A stretch of 64,000 nucleotides of DNA, taken from Hofstenia miamia. Lineage: Eukaryota > Xenacoelomorpha > Acoela. Positions within the stretch are counted from its first letter, which is position 1; the number at the start of each line of letters is the position of its first letter. The position numbers and the translations under genes were made by a program. The notes under the pieces are model-generated. The model was not told the DNA's origin. It was given only the letters and a program-made list of their open reading frames with translations, and did no database searches. This document shows, piece by piece, positions 46,501 to 54,600 of this stretch. The stretch is taken from positions 1,217,668 to 1,281,667 of the forward strand of contig SCFE01000025.1 of NCBI GenBank assembly GCA_004352715.1. The letters are read 5' to 3'.

Positions 46501-48652
46501 CCTTTCATAACTCATTCTACATTATTATGGAATGATATTGAAATTAAAGTAATGAATGGACATCACGTAATAGTGTAAATAATACTTGATCTGTAACTAG
46601 ACAAGTAAAAGGTCAAAAACTTATTATGGAGTAAATTTAAGCAATGAATATTAATGTAAACAAAAATCTAACAAACAATTAAACACGGAATACTTAGATA
46701 TTAAAAAATAAAACTCGCACAGACAAACACGCACATGCTTTAAAAAAGACAAAAATGAGATCATTAAAAAAGATTAATAGAAATGTCTAAAATTAGAGGT
46801 TAGAGTTCAACATAAACAATACAAATGTGTAAACGAATAGGCCAAAGAACTGTATTGCTGCGATGGGAGCGGAGGGGGTATATTAAACCATTACTGAATA
46901 TTCAAATACAGGTTAACAAAATTTAGCGAGACTAATATAATAATATACATGTATATGAAAAATTTTTGATGTAAGTTGTTTAAGAACAAACAATAAATAG
47001 TTGGGATATAAAGAATAAAATGAATAAACGACATTTAAAATATAAATATTACATAAGCATTTTAAATAAATTAAGGTACCTTCATAAATAGCTAGGCGGA
47101 ATGAGACGAAATTGCAAACCAGTAAATAAAATGTGAAATAATATGTTAATGCTGAATCAAGAGTTAGCTAAAGGCATGTCAAAATGAAGTAATATTGCAA
47201 CGTAACCATAGAATGGGTAGCAGCTGGAAAGCAAGTGAAAATCGTTCAGCTCTCAGTTAAAAAGTGACAGATGTTTGCACGAACAAATGGATAGCTTTCC
47301 AACTGGTAAATAATAATAATTCTGCAAGCTGCCGGACTATGAATTAATAAATGACTTGCAATAAGTACCGAGAATCGGCTTTTCTGTTCAAATAACGTCC
47401 AAATCGAGAGTTTAAATTTCCAAAGAATTTACTAGCTAAATTTATGACTCGCCAACTAAATACACGAGAAACCTGCCTGTCATAAATTATGCAAAGGTTT
47501 TCGTCCACAATATATTGCTTTAAACAGAAACAAAAAGTTTGCAAGAGTAAACCTCATTTGGAAGGGCTGAATAATTAAGAGCGGCAATGAATGGAAGCAT
47601 TGCTTATACAGGTGTTAAAGAAATCTGCATATAGATAAAACGAATATAGATAAAATAAAGAAAGTTAATTAAGTCTATTAAAATATCAAACAAAATTAAA
47701 CTTTGAAAACAACAACATTTATAACAGTATAAATTACTATCTATGTACGAAAGTTAAGACTAAGATTTCGTATTTTCAAAAATCTAGTTATATGTGTTTT
47801 AATTAAAATGATTGGAGAGAGCCACAATTTCAAAATAATATGCTTTAGATATCCACATGAACAAATAAGTTTAACAATGTAGCTGACATTAAAATTGCAA
47901 TAAAATTATTGAACTAAAGTGCGCGATCAGTAAAACAATATTAACATTTTTATGAAAATCAGGAATCAATGCTGGTCTTATGAATTAAATATTAAAGTAG
48001 ATTGGGGTTTAAACTTGTAACAATGAGTGTCCACAATGTGCCGATTTCAAACTCATTTAAATTTACTACCTCAGAATTTAAAATTATTTTAGCTTGGAAG
48101 TTGATTCGAATAATTCATTAAAAAATGCTGTACTTTAATAAACAATTTTTGAAATGACTGATAAAATTCAGAAAATAATGCAAAAACATATTTCTTCTAC
48201 AATGTTTAGGATTAATTCTGTTTCTCATTCAAAATTTTCCCGAAAAGTAATTTACCTAAACATAAATGCGAAATCTGGAATTTTTAAACAATACAAAGCT
48301 TTGCCTGTAATCCTCAAGCTTTATATTATTTAACATGTTTATATGAAATTATTCAAATCGTACTACAAATTTTAATACCTTAGCACAAAACGCCAATTTG
48401 CTCACAGTGCATTTCACGAATATGTCTATAAATAGAATATCATATCTTATTGAAAAGAAAACAATTGTTATAGTTAAACAATTAACTTGTTAAAGTATAA
48501 AGTAACAAGAGACTTTACAAGCTCATTCCCAACGAAATAATCTTAAAATTTAACTAATCCCAATTATTAGTAAATTTAGTTAAAAGAATAGTATGCATAG
48601 CTAAATAAAAGAAAATTACCTTCATTATTAAAGATAAATCATCGCCATTCAT
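21600..48652 (-). CDS. PTBP1: Polypyrimidine tract-binding protein (PTBP / hnRNP I), 17 coding exons
   Basis: A nuclear RNA-binding protein that binds CU-rich RNA and represses exon inclusion. Coding exons in transcript order: 48652-48620, 44827-44737, 44691-44666, 35540-35385, 35342-35190, 32614-32558, 32514-32296, 32230-32111, 32066-31886, 30901-30800, 27226-27105, 26449-26416, 25092-25000, 24957-24741, 24472-24395, 22879-22816, 21725-21600. They total 1,872 nt (623 residues plus TAA), all GT-AG and phase-consistent. RRM1 is about residues 65-142, RRM2 219-315, RRM3 409-485 and RRM4 526-602. Diagnostic runs are [42 protein letters not shown] and [13 protein letters not shown]. It exceeds vertebrate PTBP1 (about 530 residues) mainly in linkers. 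Gene symbol by homology; a single invertebrate orthologue of PTBP1/2/3 is likely. Confidence 0.95.
22816..22879 (-). CDS. PTBP1: PTBP coding exon 16 (RRM4; 17th with microexon)
   Basis: 64 bp between TATTTAG and GTAAGT, ending phase 0. [20 protein letters not shown] plus V aligns without gaps to the beta3-alpha2 part of vertebrate RRM4 (K-D-R-K-M-A-L-I-Q-M-x-S-V-E-E-A-V-Q-A-L-I). Confidence 0.9.
24164..24175 (-). CDS. PTBP1: Candidate in-frame 12-nt microexon in RRM4
   Basis: The 12 nt AGATCCAGACGA lie between a strong acceptor (TTTTTTTCTAG) and a strong donor (GTAAGTAG), in the intron between exons 15 and 17. Inclusion would add four acidic/proline residues (DPDD in place of nothing) to the beta2-beta3 loop without changing frame. 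The skipped form aligns with vertebrate PTBP without a gap, so this would be an optional exon or a chance match. Confidence 0.35.
24395..24472 (-). CDS. PTBP1: PTBP coding exon 15 (RRM4)
   Basis: 78 bp, acceptor AATTTAG, donor [18 protein letters not shown] and VVNFRFFP align with the alpha1 and beta2 parts of RRM4 (S-E-E-D-L-K-x-L-F ... V-K-G-F-K-F-F). Ends phase 2. Confidence 0.9.
24741..24957 (-). CDS. PTBP1: PTBP coding exon 14 (end of RRM3, start of RRM4)
   Basis: 217 bp, phase 1 to 2. Includes [48 protein letters not shown]: the RRM3-RRM4 linker and first strand of RRM4, which pack back-to-back in PTB. Donor GTATGT. Confidence 0.97.
25000..25092 (-). CDS. PTBP1: PTBP coding exon 13 (RRM3)
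   Basis: 93 bp. [20 protein letters not shown] then [10 protein letters not shown] matches [22 protein letters not shown] of vertebrate PTBP almost residue for residue. Followed by a 42-bp intron (24,958-24,999). Confidence 0.95.
26416..26449 (-). CDS. PTBP1: PTBP coding exon 12 (34-nt regulated exon)
   Basis: 34 nt between TTTTATAG and GTATGT. Encodes [11 protein letters not shown] plus one base, aligning with E-R-V-T-P-Q-S-L-F-I-L-F-G of RRM3. Length and position equal vertebrate PTBP1 exon 11 and PTBP2 exon 10, both 34 nt. Skipping shifts exon 13 into a frame ending at a TGA about 15 nt into exon 14. An identical copy at 26,829-26,862 lies in an assembly duplication. Confidence 0.92.
26566..26598 (-). 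promoter_or_regulatory. CU-rich intronic tract upstream of the 34-nt exon
   Basis: On the transcript strand this reads TTTTCTTTCCC ... TTTCTTCTTTCC, about 120-150 nt upstream of the exon. It holds several UCUU/CUUUC motifs, the known preference of PTB RRMs. It may serve autoregulatory exon skipping, as described for vertebrate PTBP1. Regulation is inferred only. Confidence 0.45.
27105..27226 (-). CDS. PTBP1: PTBP coding exon 11 (start of RRM3)
   Basis: 122 bp, ends phase 0 at GAG before [19 protein letters not shown] is the first strand of RRM3 (N-S-V-L-L-V-S-N-L-N-P-E in vertebrates). Two acceptors are possible; the one at GCATTTAG fits the phase of exon 10. A 48-bp partial duplicate at 26,692-26,739 is an assembly artefact. 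Confidence 0.9.
27227..30799 (-). other. PTBP intron 10, no recognisable insert
   Basis: A 3.6-kb AT-rich intron. A GC-richer patch at 28,000-28,085 stands out but matches nothing I know. No open frame here looks coding. Confidence 0.5.
30800..30901 (-). CDS. PTBP1: PTBP coding exon 10 (RRM2-RRM3 linker)
   Basis: 102 bp, phase 1 to 1, between TTAGCAG and GTAAGT. Low-complexity Ala/Pro/Gly/Phe-rich linker, as between RRM2 and RRM3 of other PTBPs ([12 protein letters not shown]). Confidence 0.8.
31886..32066 (-). CDS. PTBP1: PTBP coding exon 9 (end of RRM2)
   Basis: 181 bp, ends phase 1. Contains [28 protein letters not shown] and [10 protein letters not shown], the extended fifth strand of RRM2 and the diagnostic PTBP tail. 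Donor GTATAT. Confidence 0.95.
32111..32230 (-). CDS. PTBP1: PTBP coding exon 8 (RRM2)
   Basis: 120 bp, phase 0 to 0. [16 protein letters not shown] and [19 protein letters not shown] are the core of RRM2, nearly the same as vertebrate PTBP. Donor GTAGAG, then a 44-bp intron. Confidence 0.93.
32296..32514 (-). CDS. PTBP1: PTBP coding exon 7 (linker and start of RRM2)
   Basis: 219 bp. A Ser/Pro/Gln-rich linker is followed by TVLRVIVE and VNLDVLHH, the start of RRM2 (L-R-I-I-V-E ... V-T-L-D-V-L-H-Q in vertebrates). Donor GTAAGT. Confidence 0.9.
32558..32614 (-). CDS. PTBP1: PTBP coding exon 6 (linker)
   Basis: 57 bp, phase 0 to 0, flanked by TTTTAG and GTAAGA. Encodes [19 protein letters not shown] in the RRM1-RRM2 linker. 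Followed by a 43-bp intron. The linker sequence itself is not conserved, so the call rests on splice sites and phase. Confidence 0.7.
34556..35103. mobile_element. hAT-type DNA transposon remnant in PTBP intron
   Basis: Left end TAGGGGTGGCGAAC and right end (reverse complement) CAGGGGTAGCGAACC form terminal inverted repeats. An 8-bp target duplication flanks it, GTCTAATT / GTCTAAAT with one mismatch, diagnostic of hAT. Its minus strand near 34,725-34,790 keeps a coherent frame ([20 protein letters not shown]), probably transposase. Ends 86 bp from exon 5. Confidence 0.75.
35190..35342 (-). CDS. PTBP1: PTBP coding exon 5 (RRM1, second half)
   Basis: 153 bp. [20 protein letters not shown] aligns with the RNP1/alpha2 part of RRM1 (A-F-I-E-M-x-T-E-E-A-A-x-T-M in vertebrates), then [10 protein letters not shown]. 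The donor is chosen at ATG|GTTTGT, which keeps phase 0; this end is the least certain of the exon. Confidence 0.85.
35385..35540 (-). CDS. PTBP1: PTBP coding exon 4 (RRM1, first half)
   Basis: 156 bp, phase 0 to 0. Contains the RNP2-like VHIFNVP strand and [18 protein letters not shown], the beta1-alpha1-beta2 portion of RRM1. Donor GTAAAT, then a 42-bp intron. Confidence 0.9.
37912..38309 (+). pseudogene. Pogo/Tigger-like transposase N-terminus (psq and CENP-B-type HTH)
   Basis: Starts [20 protein letters not shown], with a pipsqueak-like helix-turn-helix ([13 protein letters not shown]). The following [18 protein letters not shown] and [15 protein letters not shown] match the CENP-B-type DNA-binding region of pogo-class transposases. 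TAA occurs near 38,019, then TGA and TAA just before NIKRSR. The catalytic DDE domain would be in the 1,000-N gap. Not functional as read. Confidence 0.7.
38310..39309. other. Assembly gap (exactly 1,000 N)
   Basis: The round size suggests a placeholder of unknown true length. The right side begins in (TA)n at 39,310-39,338. Confidence 0.95.
39574..39630. repeat. (CA)n/(TA)n microsatellite
   Basis: Compound simple repeat of TA, then about 12 CA units, then TA, within the 9-kb PTBP intron. Confidence 0.9.
39834..40598 (-). mobile_element. Tigger/pogo-like DNA transposon remnant with TA target site
   Basis: Ends are CAGTCAAACCTCAATT on both sides as inverted repeats, flanked by TA, as in pogo/Tigger elements. 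The minus strand holds a decayed transposase C-terminus: [16 protein letters not shown] near 40,190-40,240 matches the Tigger tail, with other frames nearby. The element is 765 bp and largely deleted. Confidence 0.75.
41146..42440 (+). pseudogene. piggyBac-type transposase, decayed
   Basis: Frames in succession give [23 protein letters not shown]-like and DPLAPVR, then [31 protein letters not shown], and [20 protein letters not shown] (the motif with the third catalytic Asp). Last comes the C-terminal cysteine-rich domain (HRCVFCSS ... [13 protein letters not shown]). At least two stops and several frameshifts interrupt it. The motif with the first catalytic Asp (normally V-D-E-Q) is missing at about 41,525. 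Lies in the PTBP intron, opposite strand. Confidence 0.8.
42799..43335. mobile_element. Non-autonomous hAT element (MITE-like), 537 bp
   Basis: Left end CAATGATTCTCAACCT and right end (reverse complement) CAGTGGTTCTCAATCT are inverted repeats of a well-known hAT type. An 8-bp target duplication TTCTAGGC / TGCTAGGC lies at 42,791-42,798 and 43,336-43,343, one mismatch. No transposase visible inside. Confidence 0.8.
43361..43552. repeat. (TA)n microsatellite with 135-N gap
   Basis: TA runs at 43,361-43,388 and 43,524-43,552 flank Ns at 43,389-43,523. The gap is probably due to the repeat itself. Confidence 0.9.
44666..44691 (-). CDS. PTBP1: PTBP coding exon 3 (26-nt microexon)
   Basis: The 26-nt exon lies between GCATTTAG and GTTAGT and encodes SSVNEAKK after a split alanine. 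It is needed to restore phase 0 before exon 4. The upstream intron is 45 bp and the downstream intron 9 kb. Confidence 0.75.
44737..44827 (-). CDS. PTBP1: PTBP coding exon 2
   Basis: 91 bp, acceptor TTTAG, donor GTATTG. Starts [11 protein letters not shown], matching the conserved RGSDE segment near the N-terminus of PTBP proteins. Ends in phase 1. Confidence 0.85.
44882..45628. mobile_element. Possible hAT-like non-autonomous element in PTBP intron 1
   Basis: Imperfect inverted ends TTAGTGATGTGTGAATGCGG and TTAGTGATGTGCAAATACGA, of a TAGTGATG hAT type. It contains the perfect 18-bp palindrome CCGTACTCGCGAGTACGG at 45,575-45,592. No 8-bp target duplication was found, so the limits are provisional. 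It starts 55 bp from exon 2. Confidence 0.45.
45864..46131. repeat. (TA)n microsatellite with 229-N gap
   Basis: TA runs at 45,864-45,888 and 46,118-46,131 flank Ns at 45,889-46,117. Confidence 0.9.
46132..48600. other. PTBP intron 1 remainder, nothing recognised
   Basis: AT-rich DNA without coding potential, known repeats or RNA genes that I could identify. Confidence 0.5.
48620..48652 (-). CDS. PTBP1: PTBP coding exon 1 (start codon)
   Basis: Encodes [11 protein letters not shown], ending in AAG before a GTAATT donor, phase 0. The following exon starts RGSDD, as in vertebrate PTBP1, where a short first coding exon also ends in lysine before RGSDE. The 5' UTR upstream is not delimited. Confidence 0.75.
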
Positions 48653-51600
48653 AATAACGTTACAAAAAGAGGGAAAAGAAATTAAACAGAGCCTTTAATA
48701 GTGAAACAGAATTACGCACAGTGTGTAATATAATTTGTGCCAAGATATAAGTCGAGCAAAAATAACGTGAAATTGCAGTTGGCAAGTTTCGCAGTGAAAG
48801 CAACAGATCTGGACGCGTTCTCTTAATGATAGAATAATTAGCATCCGCAATTACTCAGATGCGCATCAACAAGCTACAAAATGATACTAAGCGTCGTACA
48901 ATGTATGAAATATTAATAAATCAAACCATTATTCGTTGAATGCACTGGCTGTTTTATTGCAACAAAACAAATTGATATGCTATGAAAAGCAGTTAAATGG
49001 AATAATGAAAAATATACATTAAATTTTAATACAGGAATGTGAGAGTAAAAGACAAACACATGCCGTTTTTGAAAACAATATGAATCGACAGAATCCACTA
49101 TTACACACAATCAATGAGGGTTGTAAATAATGCAAAACATACCACATATTACGTTACAACCAATTAAATGAGATTCTAAAAACATTAAAATATAGTTGAA
49201 GCATCATACCTGAAATACATTATTTCACAAATTCTAACCATCCTCTTATATGTTGTCAACCATTTTTGAATTACGAATTCCTACAATAAATTATGTCGAC
49301 AGAAATTTTTTTAAAACATTCAAAAAATGATTGAAACAAGAAAACCGGAAGGCTAAATTGGGAAAACTGAGGTCTTGGCTATGATGACATCGTCCTTTAG
49401 AAAAAAAAGAGTCGCAACAACAATAATAGTTATGGTATAAATTGTTTTAATTGACCATGTTTTAGTATGACAGGAAAAAAGCAAATCGTCATTAACTGCC
49501 TAAAGAATGAGAATTCCTTACGGAAGATAGCTATTAAAAGATTGCTGTGATGTATTAAACTTATTTTTGTAAAAACATAGTTACGAAGTTTTGTTTCTAA
49601 ATACACGATATATGGATACATTATTATAAGTACTTATTGACATTGCATATTAAAATTATGATGAAGTTAAATTTTACCTTTTTGAAAATATTTCTCCGTT
49701 TAAAACAAAAAATAGTGATAAACAACGTGGGTACACATTTTTCTCGAAAAAAGAACTTTTAAGAATTTATAAAACAACTGGAGTCATACATACAAGTATG
49801 CAAAATAGAAAAGACATTCAATCGTTGCATTTGAACATTCAACTGCAATACGCAAATTTTGTTAACAATCATCATCATAAAAGTGATCTTTTAAATTTTG
49901 AAGAAAGTCCATAAATGAATGATGACGATGGAGCCTCTTTTTTGCCATGCTCCAATTGTTAATACGTTTCATTCAACTCGTTGAAGAGCGACAGTAGAGT
50001 TCCTTTGAGGATATGTACTTCAGTTCTAAGCTCTTCATCATAATTGCGTTTTTTAGTCTTCGCCTCGTGCTTTTCTTGTTAAGAAAAAAATATCTCGATA
50101 CTGAAATTTGCAGCTGATATAAAATCGTGGGGTTCATTAGATATAATTTCATCTTCAAAGCTACCAGAATTTCAGAAATTTAGAATGCATTGTATTGTTT
50201 GATGTAGGTAATTTCAGTCCATATCTACCAACTTCAAGCCATTGAGACCTGATTCCGTTATCAAACCTGAAAAAGTCAGTTGATATCAAACACCTGCATT
50301 TACATTGCTCTACATAAATAACTTATCCAAAATTCCAATTGTTTTGTTTAATGTACATAAAGTTTATAAGACATTCCAGAGACTTAACATCCTATGTATT
50401 GACTTTGGTTTTTCTACAGTTAATAGTGAATAAAGAATCGGAATACAATTCGCATAGAGATCTGAAAAACATAATACCAAATTCAAAACATGCAGAATAG
50501 TTGTTCTTCTAACGATTGTTTCAATACCAATGATTCTATTTTTGTTGAACGCTTGTGCACGTAGACGCAGCGTCATACTTATATGCAATGAGTAAAAGCA
50601 TTTTTTGTAGTAAACAATTTTTAATAGTAATCGCAATTTATTTTGTGCTTCTTTCCTCCATGAATTGGGACTAAAAGAGACAAGGTAACCAAACTGGTAA
50701 TGGAGACTAAAAAATGTTATGAGAACCGATTATTTCATCTTTCAATGAAAATATTTAACATTTCGGATTTTAATAGCGAATTTAAAATGTATTTCCCTTA
50801 AATAAAACATTATATAGAGTAATTACTGCATTTGTGCAATAAAAGTACTTTCAACATGTTGCACAGTTGAAACGCCTTTATTAATAGACGCCCAATAATT
50901 TAACTGCATCTATGATATTCATTGCATGTTGGTTCAATATTTAGTCTAAGGGGATTCGAAATGCGAAATTGAGTCGTATACATTCCCGTGTCAAACTCAG
51001 ATGATAGTAAAGCCCAAACGTTTACAGACAAAAACTGTAAAACACTTTGTTGAAAAAGTAAAAAAATGTGTTTGACAATAAAACGGTGGTACTGAAGAAT
51101 AGTTTTAATGCTCCTCCACAAATAAATACTATTAGTTAACACTAACATTATATTTGCATTTAGATAAATTTTAGCTATGTATTTGATTTGCTAATTAATT
51201 TTATGAAAGAATGTTATTTTTCTTCACTATGTCGAAAGTTGAGGCTTAATAAATGTTTCCAAAGAAATTTTTGCAAAATAAAATATAAGTTGTCTATTCA
51301 AATGACAGAAAAAATTGCAATATTTTAATGTTATCATACGTTGTCCTATTCAAATCCCGAAATTAATAAAAGATTTTTACATTAAGGACGTGAACAAACG
51401 AAATTTACATAGATTTTATTAACTTCAAGAGCTTTCATCGGCCATTGTCAATAAACAATACTAGTTCACGAAATTGTTCAATAAAAACTAGAAAGATGCA
51501 AATGATTAAAACAGCTTAAATCAAACAATGCTTCAAGTTATTTTAAATTAGAAATTATTTTAGAAATCATATATTCAAATAAAACGAAAGCACATGACGT

Positions 51601-54600
51601 GGTCTATCATTGTAATTTGGGAATTCGAAACATAATCAAATGACGCATAATAAAGCATTTCTATTGTGTTGCTTCAGAATTATCAAACAGAAAATATTGG
51701 ATATTCATAAACTTAAATTGGGTAGTGGATCCAAGGACATCTCACAACAGCCTTCTGTCTCCCTTTTCACTTTCAGAGTTTCCAGTTCTAGTATGAGCTG
51801 TTCATGATTGGATCAAATCAAGGCCTACTTAAATGTTTATAGTAGGTCTTGATACAATCCAATTCTACTTCAATTCTGCTTATAGATTATATCGGATACA
51901 AACAAATACATTTTATGACAGAATTTAATATTGCTAACGGTCCCACAAACTAATATTTTAAGCCATTTTGATATTGTCCATATTCGCAATTTCGAAGCCA
52001 AAACCTGTCTTAAGAATGGGTGTTAAATTTGCATTGCATTTTATGTAACTAAAGAATCAAAAATGAGTAAATTTGCCCGCGAGTAAGGCTGCCGATTTGC
52101 ACCTGCTCACTTAATAGACTACAGTGAAAGAAAAAATCTGTGTCATTAAAATTTATGAAATCTACTAAGAAATAGTGCAAAGATTAGACATTTACATGAC
52201 TAAGCGCCTCGAACTTAGCGATGCAACATGTGCTACAATCTCACAAAATTAGCAACGTATTTAAATCACTTCAATGGCTTTCAATAAGATCACTCACAAA
52301 TGCGCAGCACATGCTTAACAAAGCCATGCACTTTATTACGTTAATGAAAATGTTATCCATTAAATATATTTCAAGTTAACAGATTTAAACAATGTTAAAA
52401 TTTAAATACAACTAGAAATGTCTCCAAAAGAAATAGACGAATGATACACAAGAAGCAAAGCTGTAAATCAATTTAGACTAACAATTTAATTAGTTTGTCA
52501 TGCACAACTTGTCCAAATATGAGGACGGGTAGCATCATCCCATTTCCAACTAAGGGTACACACATTTTTTTAGCTACATCTGCCGAGTTAACATTTTATT
52601 GGTAATAATGCATATCACGAAGTTCCATTATTAGAGCCAAACACTGAGAACACAATATGCTAATTTTAAATAAAAATAAAATTTTGAAGACTTCTTTTTT
52701 AGATATGGCAACAAAAAAGAATAAATGGAGAACAGTAAATGATAAGGCTCTGACTATTTCAATAGTCAAGTTAAAACATCATAAAATCATTGCCTCTGAT
52801 TTTTGACCCGACTAATCTATTTTTTCATCCAAATCGTGAAACAACTTGACAAATGGATATCGTTGAATAAATCAATCAATAAATTAAACATATAAATCAA
52901 AACAAATATTTCAGGGAATTCCTGAATTTAGGATTTAAGTCTAGATGATTCAGAAGATCGCTTTCTATAAGTTGATACGATTCTGTGTCAGCGGTAGTAG
53001 ATTATTTCAATTACAAAAATAATTTAAATTTAAAAATTGGGAATTACGAATTAAGGGTTAGTGTTTATTATCAATTAAATTGGTATCTAATTAGTGTATA
53101 GATGCTAGCATTCACAAAATAAATATATAAACAAAATGATATTTCTGTACATTTATTGTGTAAATTCTGGTCACCAGCTGTTTTTTTAGGCAGAGAGGAA
53201 AGAAAAATTTTCATAGACATAATATGCTTCTGAATATTCTGCAATTCAACTATTAAATGATCAATAAAAGATTTAAATTCTTAATTTTCATTCTTGCAAG
53301 AATAATATCTTGTTCTAATTCATCATATATACGCTTTCTATTCTTTTTGTGTTATTCACGCATAATATTCAGAACAAGAACCCCTATTCTTTGTATTTCA
53401 TTACACACTTGACAATACATATACTTTAATACAAGCGTTGAATAAAATGTTGACAGTGTTAGATTTCAATTGACTGCAGAAGGTTTACACTGGCAGTTCA
53501 ATTACTGTTAGTAGCACACAGATGCTGTCTCATAAACATTACTGGATACTTGTTTAAGAAAATTATTAATTTCGTTTTAGCTCGCAAAGCATATTATAAT
53601 TAATATATAATTTGATATTTAGAAATGGATCATGAATGCATCCTTCAAAATTATAATCTTCAAAAACCAACACTAAGGAAGTGTACAAACATGTAAAATT
53701 AATCTCCGAATAGGGTGCCACTCCTTCAGGTATTGAAATGGTAATAACAATAGTGGGATATTGAAAACAGGATTGCTACAAAACAATTACACTAAGTTTG
53801 CCTTAAGGGTGTTGCAAAGACCTATCTGCATACAATCCCTCAAAACTACATTGGATTATTATTGTATTGGATTTATTATCCTAACTACGTGCTATAAAAT
53901 CGAACAGGGTGCTGAATAGGTCAAAAGTTAGGCCTACACTTAGGCCTAAATCAATAGCGATTTTCTTTCAAAATATATGCAACTATGTCATTGTTTCTGA
54001 CTCTAGCCAAAGCGCATGGACATATAAGAAAAGTCTGAGATTATACATAGATGCGACACGGTTCAAAAGTAGGCCGACATTAACCAGTAAGCTTAAATGG
54101 TAACGTTTACGTAATAACTAAGTAGTGATTTTTATCCAATCATTGTGAATTTACTCGCAGAAATGACCTAAACTTGAAATCATTGTCGGATCCAGATACT
54201 AACCGCGCAGTCTGCATCCTAGCGTGATATTTATAGCTCTTTTCTGAATGAATAACTTGGAATTTTTAATAAAAACAATGAGATTAAGAAAAATTTGACT
54301 TAATAATATTGTAATTACTCGCTTCAATGCTCTATTCTTTACATCACCAAACAACGTCGGAGTAAATTCAAATAATACCATGCGCTATTTCAGGAGATTA
54401 AAATATACAATTAAGAAATTTTAGATATTGCACGCATGAAGTCCTTTATAATTATGAAACAAATCAACAATGGATTCCCACTGATTATTTATACAATTTG
54501 CTTAGTATGCTCGAACTTTAACAACACAAAATGACATTTATTAGTCTTGCGTTAAATAAATGATACAATTTTATTAGTATCTACGCAAAGAGGTCCTTAT

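Noticed and set aside
51749-51780. Very pyrimidine-rich acceptor-like CCCTTTTCACTTTCAG on the plus strand
   Set aside because: The following sequence has an early stop and no coding similarity; no plus-strand gene is evident.
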